From: UMGS1590 sp900552455 | GTDB lineage: Bacteria > Bacillota > Peptococcia > Peptococcales > Peptococcaceae | Reading direction: 5' to 3' | Assembly: GCA_963931105.1 (NCBI GenBank) | Contig: OZ007004.1 | Location: forward strand, 1,984,001-2,048,000 | DNA: 64,000 nt | Shown here: positions 9,457-18,156 of the stretch, one piece after another | Numbering within the stretch: the first letter of the stretch is position 1 | How the letters are laid out: every line of letters starts with the position of its first letter | Translations under genes and position numbers: made by a program | The notes under the pieces: generated by a model | What the model was told of the DNA's origin: nothing | The model's database searches: none | What the model saw: the letters and a program-made list of their open reading frames with translations, nothing else

Positions 9457-12103
9457 GAAATTTGTTTATTTATTCAACGAAGGCAACAAAGACATGCGCG
9501 CCCTCCTGGGCGGCAAGGGTGCCAACCTGGCAGAAATGACCAAGATCGGTCTGCCTGTTCCTCAGGGCTTCACGATCACGACGGAAGCCTGCAACGAATT
9601 TTTCACAGCTGGCCACAAGCTGCCGGATGGGCTTCTGGATGAAGCCTGGGTGGCGCTGCACAAGCTGGAAGAACACACCGGCAAAACCTTCGGCGATACG
9701 GAAAACCCACTGCTCGTTTCGGTGCGTTCCGGCGCTGCCATCTCCATGCCTGGGATGATGGACACGGTCCTCAACCTCGGTCTCAACGATGTGACGGTGA
9801 AAGGCTTTGCCAAGCTGACTGGCGACGAACGCTTCGCGCTGGACTGCTACCGCCGTTTCATCCAGATGTACGCCAACGTTGTCATGGGCGTTGATTCCTA
9901 CAAATTTGACAACATCATCGAAAAGATCAAATCCGATCAGGGCGTCAAGGACGACTACGAACTCAATGCCGATAGCCTCAAAGAACTCATCGAGCTCTAC
10001 AAGGGTGTCGTTGCCAAAGAAAAAGGCGTGGATTTCCCACAGGATCCAAAAGAACAGCTCGTCATGGCGATCACCGCTGTGTTCGATTCCTGGGGCAACA
10101 ACCGCGCGATCGTTTATCGCCGCATCAACAAGATCCCGGATGACATCGGTACAGCTGTCAACGTGCAGTCGATGGTCTTTGGGAACATGGGCCCAACCTC
10201 CGGTACCGGTGTTGCCTTCACGCGCAACCCTGCCACCGGCGTTAAGGAGCTCTACGGCGAATACCTCATCAATGCGCAGGGCGAAGACGTCGTTTCCGGC
10301 GTGCGCACGCCTCAGCACATTTCCCGTCTCGCAGAAGATCTGCCAGATGCGTTCAAACAGTTCACCGATACCTGCGAATTGCTTGAAAAGCATTACACCG
10401 ACATGCAGGACATCGAATTCACCATCGAAAACGGCAAGCTTTACATGCTGCAGTGCCGCAATGCAAAACGCACGCTGGCAGCTGCTGTAAAATGCGCCGT
10501 TGATATGTATAAGGAAGGGCTCATCGATCGCAATACCGCTGTCATGCGTGTGGATGCCAACCAGCTCGATCAGCTCTTGCACCCAAGCATCGATCCAAAG
10601 GCAGAGATCAACGTCATCGCCACCGGGCTTCCAGCTTCTCCTGGCGCAGCCAGCGGTCACATTGTCTTCAATGCCGACGAAGCAGAAAAGCGCGGCAACA
10701 ATGGCGACAAGGTCATCCTCGTGCGCAACGAGACCACGCCGGATGACATCCACGGCATCGTCACTGCGCAGGGCGTGCTCACCAGCCGCGGCGGCATGAC
10801 CAGCCACGCAGCCGTTGTCGCCCGTGGTATGGGCCGCTGCTGCGTTTGCGGCTGCGACGCGCTGAAGCTCGATCTCGACGCTGAGACCATGCAGGTCGGC
10901 GATCTCCTGCTCAAGAAAGACGACGTCATCACCATCGATGGTTCCAACGGGAACGTCATCCTCGGCGAAGTTCCTGTTATCCCACCAGAACTCAGCGACG
11001 ATTTCCAGCAGATCCTGGCATGGAGCGAAGAGCTCGCTCAGGAAGGCGGCATGGAAGTGCACGCCAACGCCGACAATCCTCGCGACGCCAAGAAAGCGCG
11101 TGAATTTGGCGCCACCGGTATCGGCCTCTGCCGCACCGAGCACATGTTCATGGAAGTGGAACGTCTGCCGATCGTGCAGCAGATGATCCTCGCCGAGGAC
11201 GAAGAAGCGCGCAAAGAACCGCTCGCCAAGCTGCTCGAATTCCAGCAGGCTGACTTCTACGGCATCCTCGAGGCCATGGAAGGGCTGCCAACCACGATCC
11301 GTCTGCTCGACCCACCACTGCATGAATTTCTGCCAAACATGGAAAAACTCATGCTCGAGATCAACGACCTCAAGCACACCGGCGGCGATCCAGCTGTCAT
11401 TGCTGAGAAGGAAGTGCTCCTCAAGAAGGTACGTTCCCTGCATGAAATGAACCCAATGCTCGGTCATCGTGGCTGCCGTCTCGGCGTGACCTACCCAGAC
11501 ATCTACAGAATGCAGGCGCGCGCCATCCTGCAGGCGACTGCTCAGCTCGTCAAGGAAGGCAAGGACATCCACGTTGAGATCGAGATCCCGCTCGTCATCG
11601 ACGCCAAGGAAGTCGAGATCCTGCGTGCAGAGATCGACAGCGTTGCTCAGGCTGTGATGGCGGAACAGGGCATCGAGATCCCTTACAAGGTCGGCGCCAT
11701 GCTCGAACTGCCTCGTGCCTGCCTGACCATCGATGAGATCGCTGAACACTGCGACTTCTTCACCTTCGGCACCAACGACCTGACGCAGACCACGCTCGGC
11801 TTCTCTCGCGATGACGCAGAAGGCAAGTTCATGCCGATCTATCTTGAACATAAGATCCTCAAGGACAACCCATTCGCTGTGCTCGATCGCAAGGCCGTTG
11901 GCAAGCTCGTTGAGTACGCAGTCAAGAACGGCAGCGCTGTGAATGACAAGCTGACCTGGGGTATCTGCGGTGAACACGGCGGCGAACCAAGCTCCGTTGA
12001 ATTCTGCCACGAAGCTGGCCTGACCTTCGTCAGCTGCTCGCCATATCGCGTGCCGATCGCTCGCGTTGCTGCGGCTCAGGCGCAGATCAAGAACCCTCGC
12101 TGA
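9449..12103 (+). CDS. ppdK: Pyruvate, phosphate dikinase
   Basis: Interconverts pyruvate, ATP and phosphate with phosphoenolpyruvate, AMP and pyrophosphate. In order: ATP-grasp domain (KKFVYLFNEGN, LLGGKGANLAEM), a swivelling phospho-His domain with LTSRGGMTSHAAVVARGMG, and the PEP-binding TIM barrel with LPRACLTIDEIAE and GICGEHGGEPSS. Length is 884 residues, as expected. TTG at 9449 gives the standard N-terminus (MAKKFVYLF) and has GAGGAGAG upstream; ATG at 9428 would add seven unconserved residues. It overlaps its regulator gene by eight bases. Confidence 0.95.
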   Translation: MAKKFVYLFNEGNKDMRALLGGKGANLAEMTKIGLPVPQGFTITTEACNEFFTAGHKLPDGLLDEAWVALHKLEEHTGKTFGDTENPLLVSVRSGAAISMPGMMDTVLNLGLNDVTVKGFAKLTGDERFALDCYRRFIQMYANVVMGVDSYKFDNIIEKIKSDQGVKDDYELNADSLKELIELYKGVVAKEKGVDFPQDPKEQLVMAITAVFDSWGNNRAIVYRRINKIPDDIGTAVNVQSMVFGNMGPTSGTGVAFTRNPATGVKELYGEYLINAQGEDVVSGVRTPQHISRLAEDLPDAFKQFTDTCELLEKHYTDMQDIEFTIENGKLYMLQCRNAKRTLAAAVKCAVDMYKEGLIDRNTAVMRVDANQLDQLLHPSIDPKAEINVIATGLPASPGAASGHIVFNADEAEKRGNNGDKVILVRNETTPDDIHGIVTAQGVLTSRGGMTSHAAVVARGMGRCCVCGCDALKLDLDAETMQVGDLLLKKDDVITIDGSNGNVILGEVPVIPPELSDDFQQILAWSEELAQEGGMEVHANADNPRDAKKAREFGATGIGLCRTEHMFMEVERLPIVQQMILAEDEEARKEPLAKLLEFQQADFYGILEAMEGLPTTIRLLDPPLHEFLPNMEKLMLEINDLKHTGGDPAVIAEKEVLLKKVRSLHEMNPMLGHRGCRLGVTYPDIYRMQARAILQATAQLVKEGKDIHVEIEIPLVIDAKEVEILRAEIDSVAQAVMAEQGIEIPYKVGAMLELPRACLTIDEIAEHCDFFTFGTNDLTQTTLGFSRDDAEGKFMPIYLEHKILKDNPFAVLDRKAVGKLVEYAVKNGSAVNDKLTWGICGEHGGEPSSVEFCHEAGLTFVSCSPYRVPIARVAAAQAQIKNPR

Positions 12104-12165
12104 GTGAGTTAGGAGTTAGCCCTGCGGGGTCAGCTCGCTCTACTCGCTGACAGTGAGGAGTTAGA
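12104..12165. repeat. Extragenic repeat element with TTAGGAGTTAG stutter
   Basis: A GC-rich core at 12118-12150 matches, at 27 of 33 positions, the reverse complement of 34561-34593. It is bracketed by short stutters (GAGTTAGGAGTTAG, GAGGAGTTAGAAGTTAGG). Confidence 0.6.
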
Positions 12166-12180
12166 AGTTAGGAATTTTAG

Positions 12181-12227
12181 AAAGGACTTTTTGTCAAAGT
12201 TTTTGATGAAAAGTCCTTTTTTTGTAC
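12181..12227 (+). terminator. Terminator after ppdK
   Basis: AAAGGACTTTT (12181-12191) pairs with AAAAGTCCTTT (12209-12219), with inner TCAAA/TTTGA pairing and a T-run to 12223. Confidence 0.85.
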
Positions 12228-12282
12228 CCGCTGTTGCGGTAAGATGAAGATAGAATAATCTGATCATAGGAGGTAGATGACC

Positions 12283-13338
12283 ATGATCCGAGAAATGATC
12301 GAACAGCAGGAGCGCACGATCTACGCAGCCTGTGCGAGTTTTGCTGACGCCAGCCGTGGACGCAGGCTGCCGGAAGAGCCAGACGCTGTGCGCACCTGTT
12401 TCATGCGGGACCGCGATCGCGTCATCCATTCGAAAGCGTTTCGCCGTCTCAAGCACAAGACGCAGGTCTATATCTCACCGGGAAACGACCATTACCGCAC
12501 CCGTCTCACGCACACGCTGGAGGTCAACCAGATCGCTAAGACCATCGGCCGTGCGCTGCGTCTGAACTGCGATCTCATCGAAGCGATCGCGCTGGCGCAC
12601 GACGTCGGTCACACGCCGTTCGCCCACTGCGGCGAAAATGTGCTGGACGAATGCATGAGCGGCGGTTTTCGCCACAACGTCAACAGCGTGCGCGTGCTCT
12701 CGAAGATCGAGCGCCACGGCGAGCGTCGCGGACTGAATCTGTCCTGGGAGGTGCTCGACGGTGTGCTGCATCACAGCGGCTTCAGTAAAAACCGCGACCA
12801 CGCCGCCACGCTGGAAGGTCAGATCATCCGCTACAGCGACAAGATCGCTTATGTGCAGCACGACATCGACGATACGATCCGCGCCAATATTTTTCGCGAG
12901 GAAGATCTGCCCCAAGCCTACACCGATGTGCTCGGTCACGATCTCGGCGAGCGCATCACCGTGCTCGTGAACGATCTCATCGCCCAGGGACAGCGCATCA
13001 CCGCGCCGGATTTTGACGGCGAGCGGATTCTCACCTTCAGCCCCGAGATCGACCAGGCGCTGCGCGGGCTGCGTTCCTTCATGTTCGACGAGGTGTACCA
13101 GGGCCCGGTCTGCCTGCAGGAGCGTGAGCGTGCCAGCTTCATCGTGCAGTTCCTCTTCGAATATTTCCTCAAGCATGTGGAAGCAATGCCGGAATTTTAT
13201 GTGCAGACTGCCGAGGCAGAGGGCAAGGAACGGGCGGTTGCTGATTATATTTCCGGCATGACAGACAATTATTGCGTGGAACTTTTCAAAGATCTGACGA
13301 TTCCGCGCTCTTTTATCCACGAAAACCCTGTACTTTGA
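12283..13338 (+). CDS. dgt: dGTPase-like HD-domain triphosphohydrolase
   Basis: Member of the deoxyguanosinetriphosphate triphosphohydrolase family, which removes triphosphate from dNTPs. Metal-binding HD motifs are seen: RLTHTLEVNQIAKTIGRAL, then ALAHDVGHTPFAHCGE, and later DKIAYVQHDIDD. Length is 351. ATG 12283 is preferred to 12277 because AGGAGG at 12268-12273 is then nine bases away. In Firmicutes this YqfL-dnaG-neighbour gene often lies just upstream of dnaG, as here. Confidence 0.9.
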   Translation: MIREMIEQQERTIYAACASFADASRGRRLPEEPDAVRTCFMRDRDRVIHSKAFRRLKHKTQVYISPGNDHYRTRLTHTLEVNQIAKTIGRALRLNCDLIEAIALAHDVGHTPFAHCGENVLDECMSGGFRHNVNSVRVLSKIERHGERRGLNLSWEVLDGVLHHSGFSKNRDHAATLEGQIIRYSDKIAYVQHDIDDTIRANIFREEDLPQAYTDVLGHDLGERITVLVNDLIAQGQRITAPDFDGERILTFSPEIDQALRGLRSFMFDEVYQGPVCLQERERASFIVQFLFEYFLKHVEAMPEFYVQTAEAEGKERAVADYISGMTDNYCVELFKDLTIPRSFIHENPVL

Positions 13339-13349
13339 GAGGGAGAAGT

Positions 13350-13387
13350 GCTATAATAAAACGACTGTCGATATCGACATTTTTTTG
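13350..13387 (+). promoter_or_regulatory. Extended -10 promoter with palindrome ahead of dnaG-rpoD
   Basis: TGCTATAAT ends at 13357 (extended -10, no clear -35). The perfect 14-base palindrome TGTCGATATCGACA at 13366-13379 falls at about +3 to +16, followed by TTTTTTT. It could be an operator or a short attenuator. Confidence 0.5.
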
Positions 13388-13414
13388 CTGTGCGCTTTGA
13401 AAGGAGGCCGACCG

Positions 13415-15259
13415 ATGAGTGGTTCAAAGGGACGCATTCCCCAGGAAATCCTGGACGAGATCATTGCACGCACAGATATCGTAGATGTTGTCGGACGCTA
13501 TGTCCCATTAAAAAAACAAGGGCAGAACTTTGTCGGTTTGTGCCCTTTTCATCATGAAAAGACGCCGTCGTTTTCGGTGTCGCAGAATAAGCAGATCTTT
13601 CACTGCTTCGGCTGCGGCGTCGGCGGCAACGTCTTCAAATTTCTCATGGAGATCGATCACCTGACATTTCCGGAGGCTGTCCGCAAGCTTGCCGGAGAGG
13701 TCGGGGTGAAGGTGCCGGAGCGCGAACAGAGCGAAGAAGAGCGCCGCGCCATGGCCAAACGCAATCGCCTGCTGAAATGGAACGAATTTGCGACCTATTA
13801 TTATCAGGCGGTGCTGCACCGTCCGCAAGGCGCTGTCTATAATGCCTATCTGGATAAGCGCCAGATCACCCAGGAGACGAAGGAGCGTTTTCAGCTCGGT
13901 GGCTGTCTCGAAGGATGGGATGGGCTTTATGGCTATCTCAAAAAGAAGGGCGCATCTGACGAGGATCTCATCGAGATCGGCCTGGTCAGTCCGCGCAACA
14001 ACGCGCGCGGCTGCTACGACCGTTTTCGCGATCGGCTGATGTTTCCGATCAAGGACGCGAACGGGCACGTCATCGCTTTTGGCGGGCGTATCATCGACGC
14101 CGAAAAAGCGCCGCAGAAATACATCAATTCCCCGGACAGTCCGGTCTTTCACAAGGGACGAAATGTTTATGGCCTCGATCTGGCGAAGTCAGCGATCCGC
14201 GCAGCCGATCAGGTGATCATCGTCGAGGGCTACATGGATGTCATTGCCTGCCACCAGGCGGGATTGACGAATGTTGTCGCTCCTCTGGGAACGGCGCTCA
14301 CCGAGGACCAGGTGAAGCTGCTCATGCGCTACACCTACAACTTCATCACCTCTTTTGACGGGGACGACGCCGGTGTGCGCGCGACGCTCAAGAGCATCGG
14401 CCTCATCGAAAATGCCGGCGGCAAGGCGCGGGTGCTCGCCATTCCTGAGCGCAAGGACCCGGATGAATACATCAAGGCCTATGGCATCGACGCTTTTCGT
14501 GCACTGCTGCAGAATGCGGAGAATGGCTACGCATTCCGGCTGACTCAGTCGCTGAAGCGTTTTCCTGGCGACAATATGGACCAGAAGCTCAGCGTGCTCG
14601 GCGATGTGCTGGCGTATCTGGCGAAGATCCGCCATCCGGCAGAGCTGGATGTGGCGGTGCGCCACACAGCGGATCGCCTTTTCCTCAGCGAGCAGGCGAT
14701 CAAAAACGAGCTCGCCGCCTATCGACGCGGCGCGGGACGACGCAATCGCTATCGTCAGCCGGAGGAACCCGAAGCGCCGGTTGTTCAGGCAGCGCCAAAG
14801 TTGGATTTTCCGAAGAACGAGGTTGTGCTGCTCTGCGGGATGCTCGCAGATCCTGCTTTTGCCGAGCGGATCGAAGCCTGCGGCGGCGCGAAGCTGTTTC
14901 AGTCGGTGCTGCGGACGATCTACGAGGATTTTCAGGCGCAGGCTGCGCAGAATGGCCAGATCGACAGCTCCCGTCTGGATGTTGGCGTGAGCAGCGTATT
15001 TGCTGCGGCGACCATGCAGCATCCGGATGCGTTTCCGGAGGAGCTCGACAGCGCACAGCGCCAGGCGCTTTTGGAGCGAACACTCCTGGCACAGCAATAT
15101 CAACTGATCGATCAGCGATACAGAACGCTTTTAAATAAAATTGGATCTTTAGAGAAGGGTGGAAAGCCTGACGAGATGGAGCAAGCTTTGATTGAATTGG
15201 AAACGATACGCCAGAAAAAGACGCAGTTTGAAGACAGAATGAGAGGAGATAAAGGGTAA
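13415..15259 (+). CDS. dnaG: DNA primase
   Basis: Makes RNA primers for replication. A CHC2 zinc-binding domain has C43, H46, C64 and C67 (CPFHHEKT, FHCFGCG). The catalytic TOPRIM core has VIIVEGYMDVIACHQAG and TSFDGDDAG. A C-terminal DnaB-interaction region follows. Length is 614. ATG 13415 after AAAGGAGG is chosen over 13385. Its stop overlaps the rpoD start by one base, the usual macromolecular-synthesis pairing. Confidence 0.95.
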   Translation: MSGSKGRIPQEILDEIIARTDIVDVVGRYVPLKKQGQNFVGLCPFHHEKTPSFSVSQNKQIFHCFGCGVGGNVFKFLMEIDHLTFPEAVRKLAGEVGVKVPEREQSEEERRAMAKRNRLLKWNEFATYYYQAVLHRPQGAVYNAYLDKRQITQETKERFQLGGCLEGWDGLYGYLKKKGASDEDLIEIGLVSPRNNARGCYDRFRDRLMFPIKDANGHVIAFGGRIIDAEKAPQKYINSPDSPVFHKGRNVYGLDLAKSAIRAADQVIIVEGYMDVIACHQAGLTNVVAPLGTALTEDQVKLLMRYTYNFITSFDGDDAGVRATLKSIGLIENAGGKARVLAIPERKDPDEYIKAYGIDAFRALLQNAENGYAFRLTQSLKRFPGDNMDQKLSVLGDVLAYLAKIRHPAELDVAVRHTADRLFLSEQAIKNELAAYRRGAGRRNRYRQPEEPEAPVVQAAPKLDFPKNEVVLLCGMLADPAFAERIEACGGAKLFQSVLRTIYEDFQAQAAQNGQIDSSRLDVGVSSVFAAATMQHPDAFPEELDSAQRQALLERTLLAQQYQLIDQRYRTLLNKIGSLEKGGKPDEMEQALIELETIRQKKTQFEDRMRGDKG

Positions 15260-16392
15260 TGGCAGAACAAGCGAAAACCGGAGACAGAAAAGACAACGCG
15301 AAGCAAGCCATTGTTCAATTATTGGCTCTTGGTCAGAAAAAAGGCGAGCTTACATACGAAGAGATCGGCGATGCCCTGGGCAAGATGGATCTCACGCCGG
15401 ATGAAATGGAGATCCTGTTCGAGCAGCTCAATCAGCTCGGGCTGACCCTCAAGGACGATTCCGGCAGCCTCGATGACGACGATTTCGAGCCGACCGAGGA
15501 CGATTTCAAAAGCGTCGAGGAAGAAGAGGAGATCGAGCTCGATCTTTCCATTCCAGATGACGTCGGCATTGACGATCCTGTGCGCATGTATCTCAAGGAG
15601 ATCGGCCGCGTGCCGCTGCTCAAGGCGGACGAAGAGGTCGAGCTCGCCAAGCGCATGCAGGAAGGCGACGAGGAAGCGAAAAACCAGCTCGCAGAAGCGA
15701 ACCTTCGCCTCGTTGTCAGTATCGCCAAGCGTTATGTCGGACGCGGGATGCTCTTCCTCGATCTGATCCAGGAAGGGAACCTCGGGCTTTTGAAAGCCGT
15801 TGAAAAATTCGACTACAAGAAAGGCTTCAAATTCAGTACTTATGCAACCTGGTGGATCCGTCAGGCCATCACCCGTGCGATCGCCGATCAGGCGCGCACC
15901 ATCCGCATTCCGGTGCACATGGTCGAGACCATCAACAAGCTCGTGCGCGTATCGCGACAGCTGCTGCAGGAATTGGGCACCGACCCAACGCCGGAACAGA
16001 TCGGCGCTGTTATGGACCTGGCGCCGGATCGCGTGCGCGAGATCCAGAAAGTTGCGCAAGAGCCTGTTTCTCTGGAAACGCCGATCGGCGAAGAAGAAGA
16101 CAGCCACCTCGGTGATTTCATCGAAGACGAGGACGCGCCAGCGCCGGACGAAGCAGCAAGCTACATCCTGTTGAAGGAACAGCTGGAAGAAGTGCTGGAA
16201 ACGCTGACGCCGCGTGAAGCGAAGGTTCTGCGCCTGCGTTTCGGTCTTGACGATGGCCGCTCCAGAACGCTGGAAGAAGTCGGCCAGGAATTCGGCGTCA
16301 CCCGTGAACGTATCCGTCAGATCGAAGCCAAAGCCTTACGTAAACTGAGACATCCAAGCCGCAGCCGGAAGCTTAAAGATTATCTTGACTGA
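15259..16392 (+). CDS. rpoD: RNA polymerase primary sigma factor
   Basis: Housekeeping sigma-A/sigma-70. Region 1.1 lies in the acidic N-terminus, region 2.4 in FSTYATWWIRQAITRAI, region 3 next, and region 4.2 in GVTRERIRQIEAKALRKLRHP close to the C-terminus. At 377 residues it is of Bacillus-type length without the large proteobacterial insertion. Coupled to dnaG. The -35 of the following tRNA promoter overlaps its last codons. Confidence 0.96.
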   Translation: MAEQAKTGDRKDNAKQAIVQLLALGQKKGELTYEEIGDALGKMDLTPDEMEILFEQLNQLGLTLKDDSGSLDDDDFEPTEDDFKSVEEEEEIELDLSIPDDVGIDDPVRMYLKEIGRVPLLKADEEVELAKRMQEGDEEAKNQLAEANLRLVVSIAKRYVGRGMLFLDLIQEGNLGLLKAVEKFDYKKGFKFSTYATWWIRQAITRAIADQARTIRIPVHMVETINKLVRVSRQLLQELGTDPTPEQIGAVMDLAPDRVREIQKVAQEPVSLETPIGEEEDSHLGDFIEDEDAPAPDEAASYILLKEQLEEVLETLTPREAKVLRLRFGLDDGRSRTLEEVGQEFGVTRERIRQIEAKALRKLRHPSRSRKLKDYLD

Positions 16393-16413
16393 TCTATTGC
16401 TTTGAGCTATACT
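16385..16413 (+). promoter_or_regulatory. Near-consensus promoter of the tRNA gene
   Basis: TTGACT at 16385-16390 and TATACT at 16408-16413 with an ideal 17-base spacer. The -35 overlaps the rpoD stop codon. Confidence 0.8.
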
Positions 16414-16434
16414 ATATAGGATGCATGGCGTCAT

Positions 16435-16506
16435 GGGCCTATAGCTCAGCGGCAGAGCATCCGGCTCATAACCGGACGGTCCTTGGTTCGATGCCAAGTG
16501 GGCCCA
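16435..16506 (+). tRNA. tRNA with CAT anticodon (elongator Met or Ile2)
   Basis: A 72-base cloverleaf. Acceptor GGGCCTA pairs with TGGGCCC (one G-U), the D arm is GCTC/GAGC, the anticodon stem TCCGG/CCGGA encloses loop CTCATAA, and the T arm CTTGG/CCAAG encloses TTCGATG. The discriminator is A and CCA is not encoded. The first acceptor pair is G-C and the anticodon stem lacks three G-C pairs, so it is not an initiator. Methionine and lysidine-modified isoleucine tRNAs share this loop, and I cannot separate them from sequence alone. Confidence 0.92.
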
Positions 16507-16510
16507 CGAA

Positions 16511-16542
16511 AGGTGTTTCAGTTTGACTGAAACACCTTTTTT
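16511..16542 (+). terminator. Terminator after the tRNA
   Basis: AGGTGTTTCAG (16511-16521) and CTGAAACACCT (16527-16537) with a five-base loop, then TTTTT. Confidence 0.9.
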
Positions 16543-16564
16543 CGTTTGCTGGAAAGGATGAAAA

Positions 16565-17023
16565 ATGAACGCACTCAATGATTATGAAGAGACAATAGCT
16601 CTGGGCGAAAAGCTCGGTGCCAGCCTCCAGCCGGGAGACATCCTGCTTCTGGAAGGGGATCTCGGCGCCGGCAAAACAACGCTCACGCAGGGCCTTGCCA
16701 AAGGGCTCGGCGTGACAGAGTTTGTCAACAGCCCAACCTTTGTGATCATCAACGAATATTTCACAGGCCGGCTGCCGCTTTATCACATGGATCTCTACCG
16801 TGTGGAAGAAGAGGCGCAGCTCTACGACCTCGGCGTCGAAGAATATTTCTACGGCAACGGCGTCTGTGTGGTGGAGTGGCCGGAGATCGCGCGTGCCTTT
16901 TTGCCGGAGGATTTCGCGCAGCTCTCGCTGGCTCATGATGGAAACGCGCGCACGGTGGAGCTGAGCATCCACGGCGACTGCGCGCATATTAAGGAAGCTT
17001 ACGATGAATATTTTAGCCTTTGA
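16565..17023 (+). CDS. tsaE: tRNA t6A biosynthesis ATPase TsaE
   Basis: ATPase that works with TsaB and TsaD to make threonylcarbamoyladenosine-37 in ANN-decoding tRNAs. Walker A is LEGDLGAGKTTLTQGLAKGLG (residues 30-50), followed by the family signature SPTFVIINEY and the conserved VVEWPE. It is complete at 152 residues, preceded by GGAAAGG. It opens the tsaE-tsaB-rimI-tsaD operon and overlaps tsaB by 20 bases. Confidence 0.95.
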   Translation: MNALNDYEETIALGEKLGASLQPGDILLLEGDLGAGKTTLTQGLAKGLGVTEFVNSPTFVIINEYFTGRLPLYHMDLYRVEEEAQLYDLGVEEYFYGNGVCVVEWPEIARAFLPEDFAQLSLAHDGNARTVELSIHGDCAHIKEAYDEYFSL

Positions 17024-17729
17024 TACGGCGAGCTCCTCAGGCGCCGTCGCGATCATGAAAGATGGGGCGATCATCGCCCACACACAATTGAATATCGGGC
17101 TCACCCATTCGGAGCAGCTCTTGCCGGCGGTGGATGATCTCATGCAGCTCACCGGGATGAAGATGGCGCAGTTTGACGCCATCGCCATCACGGCAGGGCC
17201 AGGCTCCTTCACCGGACTGCGCATTGGCTTTTCCACAGCAAAGGGCATGGCCCTGGGCCTGAAAAAACCGCTCATCCCGCTTTCGACGCTGGATGTGCTG
17301 GCGCAAAATGGCGCCGCTGTGCGCGGGCTCATCGTGCCGATCATGAACGCCCGCCGCAAGCAGGTGTATACCGCAGTCTATCGCTCAAACGGGCAGGAGA
17401 TCACGCGCCAGAGCGATTATCAGGCGATCGCCATCGCCGATCTTCTGCAGGAGATCAAAGCGGTGGCTGGAGCGCCGTTGGTGTATTTCACTGGCGATGG
17501 CGTGGATGTTTTTGCTGAGACTATCCGTGAAACGCTGGGCGATCAGGCTGTGCTCGCCGAAGGCTGCAGAAAATTTGTCTGCGCCGATGCGCTGGCGCTG
17601 CTCGCTGAAAAAGAAGCGGCAGCCTGGGCGGATCTGCACGGCATGCGCGTGGAGCCGATGTATCTGCGCGAATCCGAAGCGGTGATCAAATGGCGCGAGG
17701 CGCATCCAGGTGAGTCCCTTGAGGATTGA
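17004..17729 (+). CDS. tsaB: tRNA t6A biosynthesis protein TsaB
   Basis: Non-catalytic partner of TsaD with an ASKHA fold. The N-terminus NILAFDTASSSGAVAI and the motif ITAGPGSFTGLRIGFSTAKGMA are characteristic. Length is 241. It overlaps both tsaE and rimI, which implies coupled translation within the t6A operon. Confidence 0.94.
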   Translation: MNILAFDTASSSGAVAIMKDGAIIAHTQLNIGLTHSEQLLPAVDDLMQLTGMKMAQFDAIAITAGPGSFTGLRIGFSTAKGMALGLKKPLIPLSTLDVLAQNGAAVRGLIVPIMNARRKQVYTAVYRSNGQEITRQSDYQAIAIADLLQEIKAVAGAPLVYFTGDGVDVFAETIRETLGDQAVLAEGCRKFVCADALALLAEKEAAAWADLHGMRVEPMYLRESEAVIKWREAHPGESLED

Positions 17730-18156
17730 GCAGGTCGCTGGCGCAGAAAAGCTGCGTGCGTTGAGCGTGCTGGAAGCGGCGTGTTTTCCCGACGACGCGT
17801 GGTCGGAGGAAGCGCTGGACGCATTTCTCGCAGCCTCGATCCGCAAGGCCTTTCTGCTCCTGGAAGAGGAGCAGGCGTTTGGCTACATCATCCTCACCGT
17901 CTTTGACGGCGAAGCAGAGATCGAGCGGCTCGGCATCGCGCCAGAACAGCGCGGCGCGCATAAGGGACGCCGTATGCTCACAGCGGTGCTGGACCTTTTG
18001 GCGGCAGAGCGCTGCCTGCTCGAGGTGAACGCGCACAATCTCGCTGCGGTGAAATTATACGAAGCCTGTGGGTTTGAGACGTTCAGCAAACGAACGGCAT
18101 ATTATCATGATGGCGCCGACGCGCTCATGATGGAATGGAAGAGGAAAAATGAATGA
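17710..18156 (+). CDS. rimI: Ribosomal protein S18-alanine N-acetyltransferase-like (GNAT)
   Basis: GNAT-fold acetyltransferase (148 residues) of the RimI type, thought to acetylate the N-terminus of ribosomal protein S18 or other proteins. Acetyl-CoA site motif IAPEQRGAHKGRRML and the C-terminal NAHNLAAVKLYEACGFETFSKR are visible. The usual Q/R-x-x-G-x-G/A here reads RGAHKG. GTG at 17710 lies inside tsaB; the gene also overlaps tsaD by eight bases. Position between tsaB and tsaD is the standard one. Confidence 0.92.
   Translation: MSPLRIEQVAGAEKLRALSVLEAACFPDDAWSEEALDAFLAASIRKAFLLLEEEQAFGYIILTVFDGEAEIERLGIAPEQRGAHKGRRMLTAVLDLLAAERCLLEVNAHNLAAVKLYEACGFETFSKRTAYYHDGADALMMEWKRKNE

Noticed and set aside
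9470..12010. An 846-codon minus-strand ORF opposite ppdK
   Set aside because: Shadow of ppdK codon usage; no start signals or domains.
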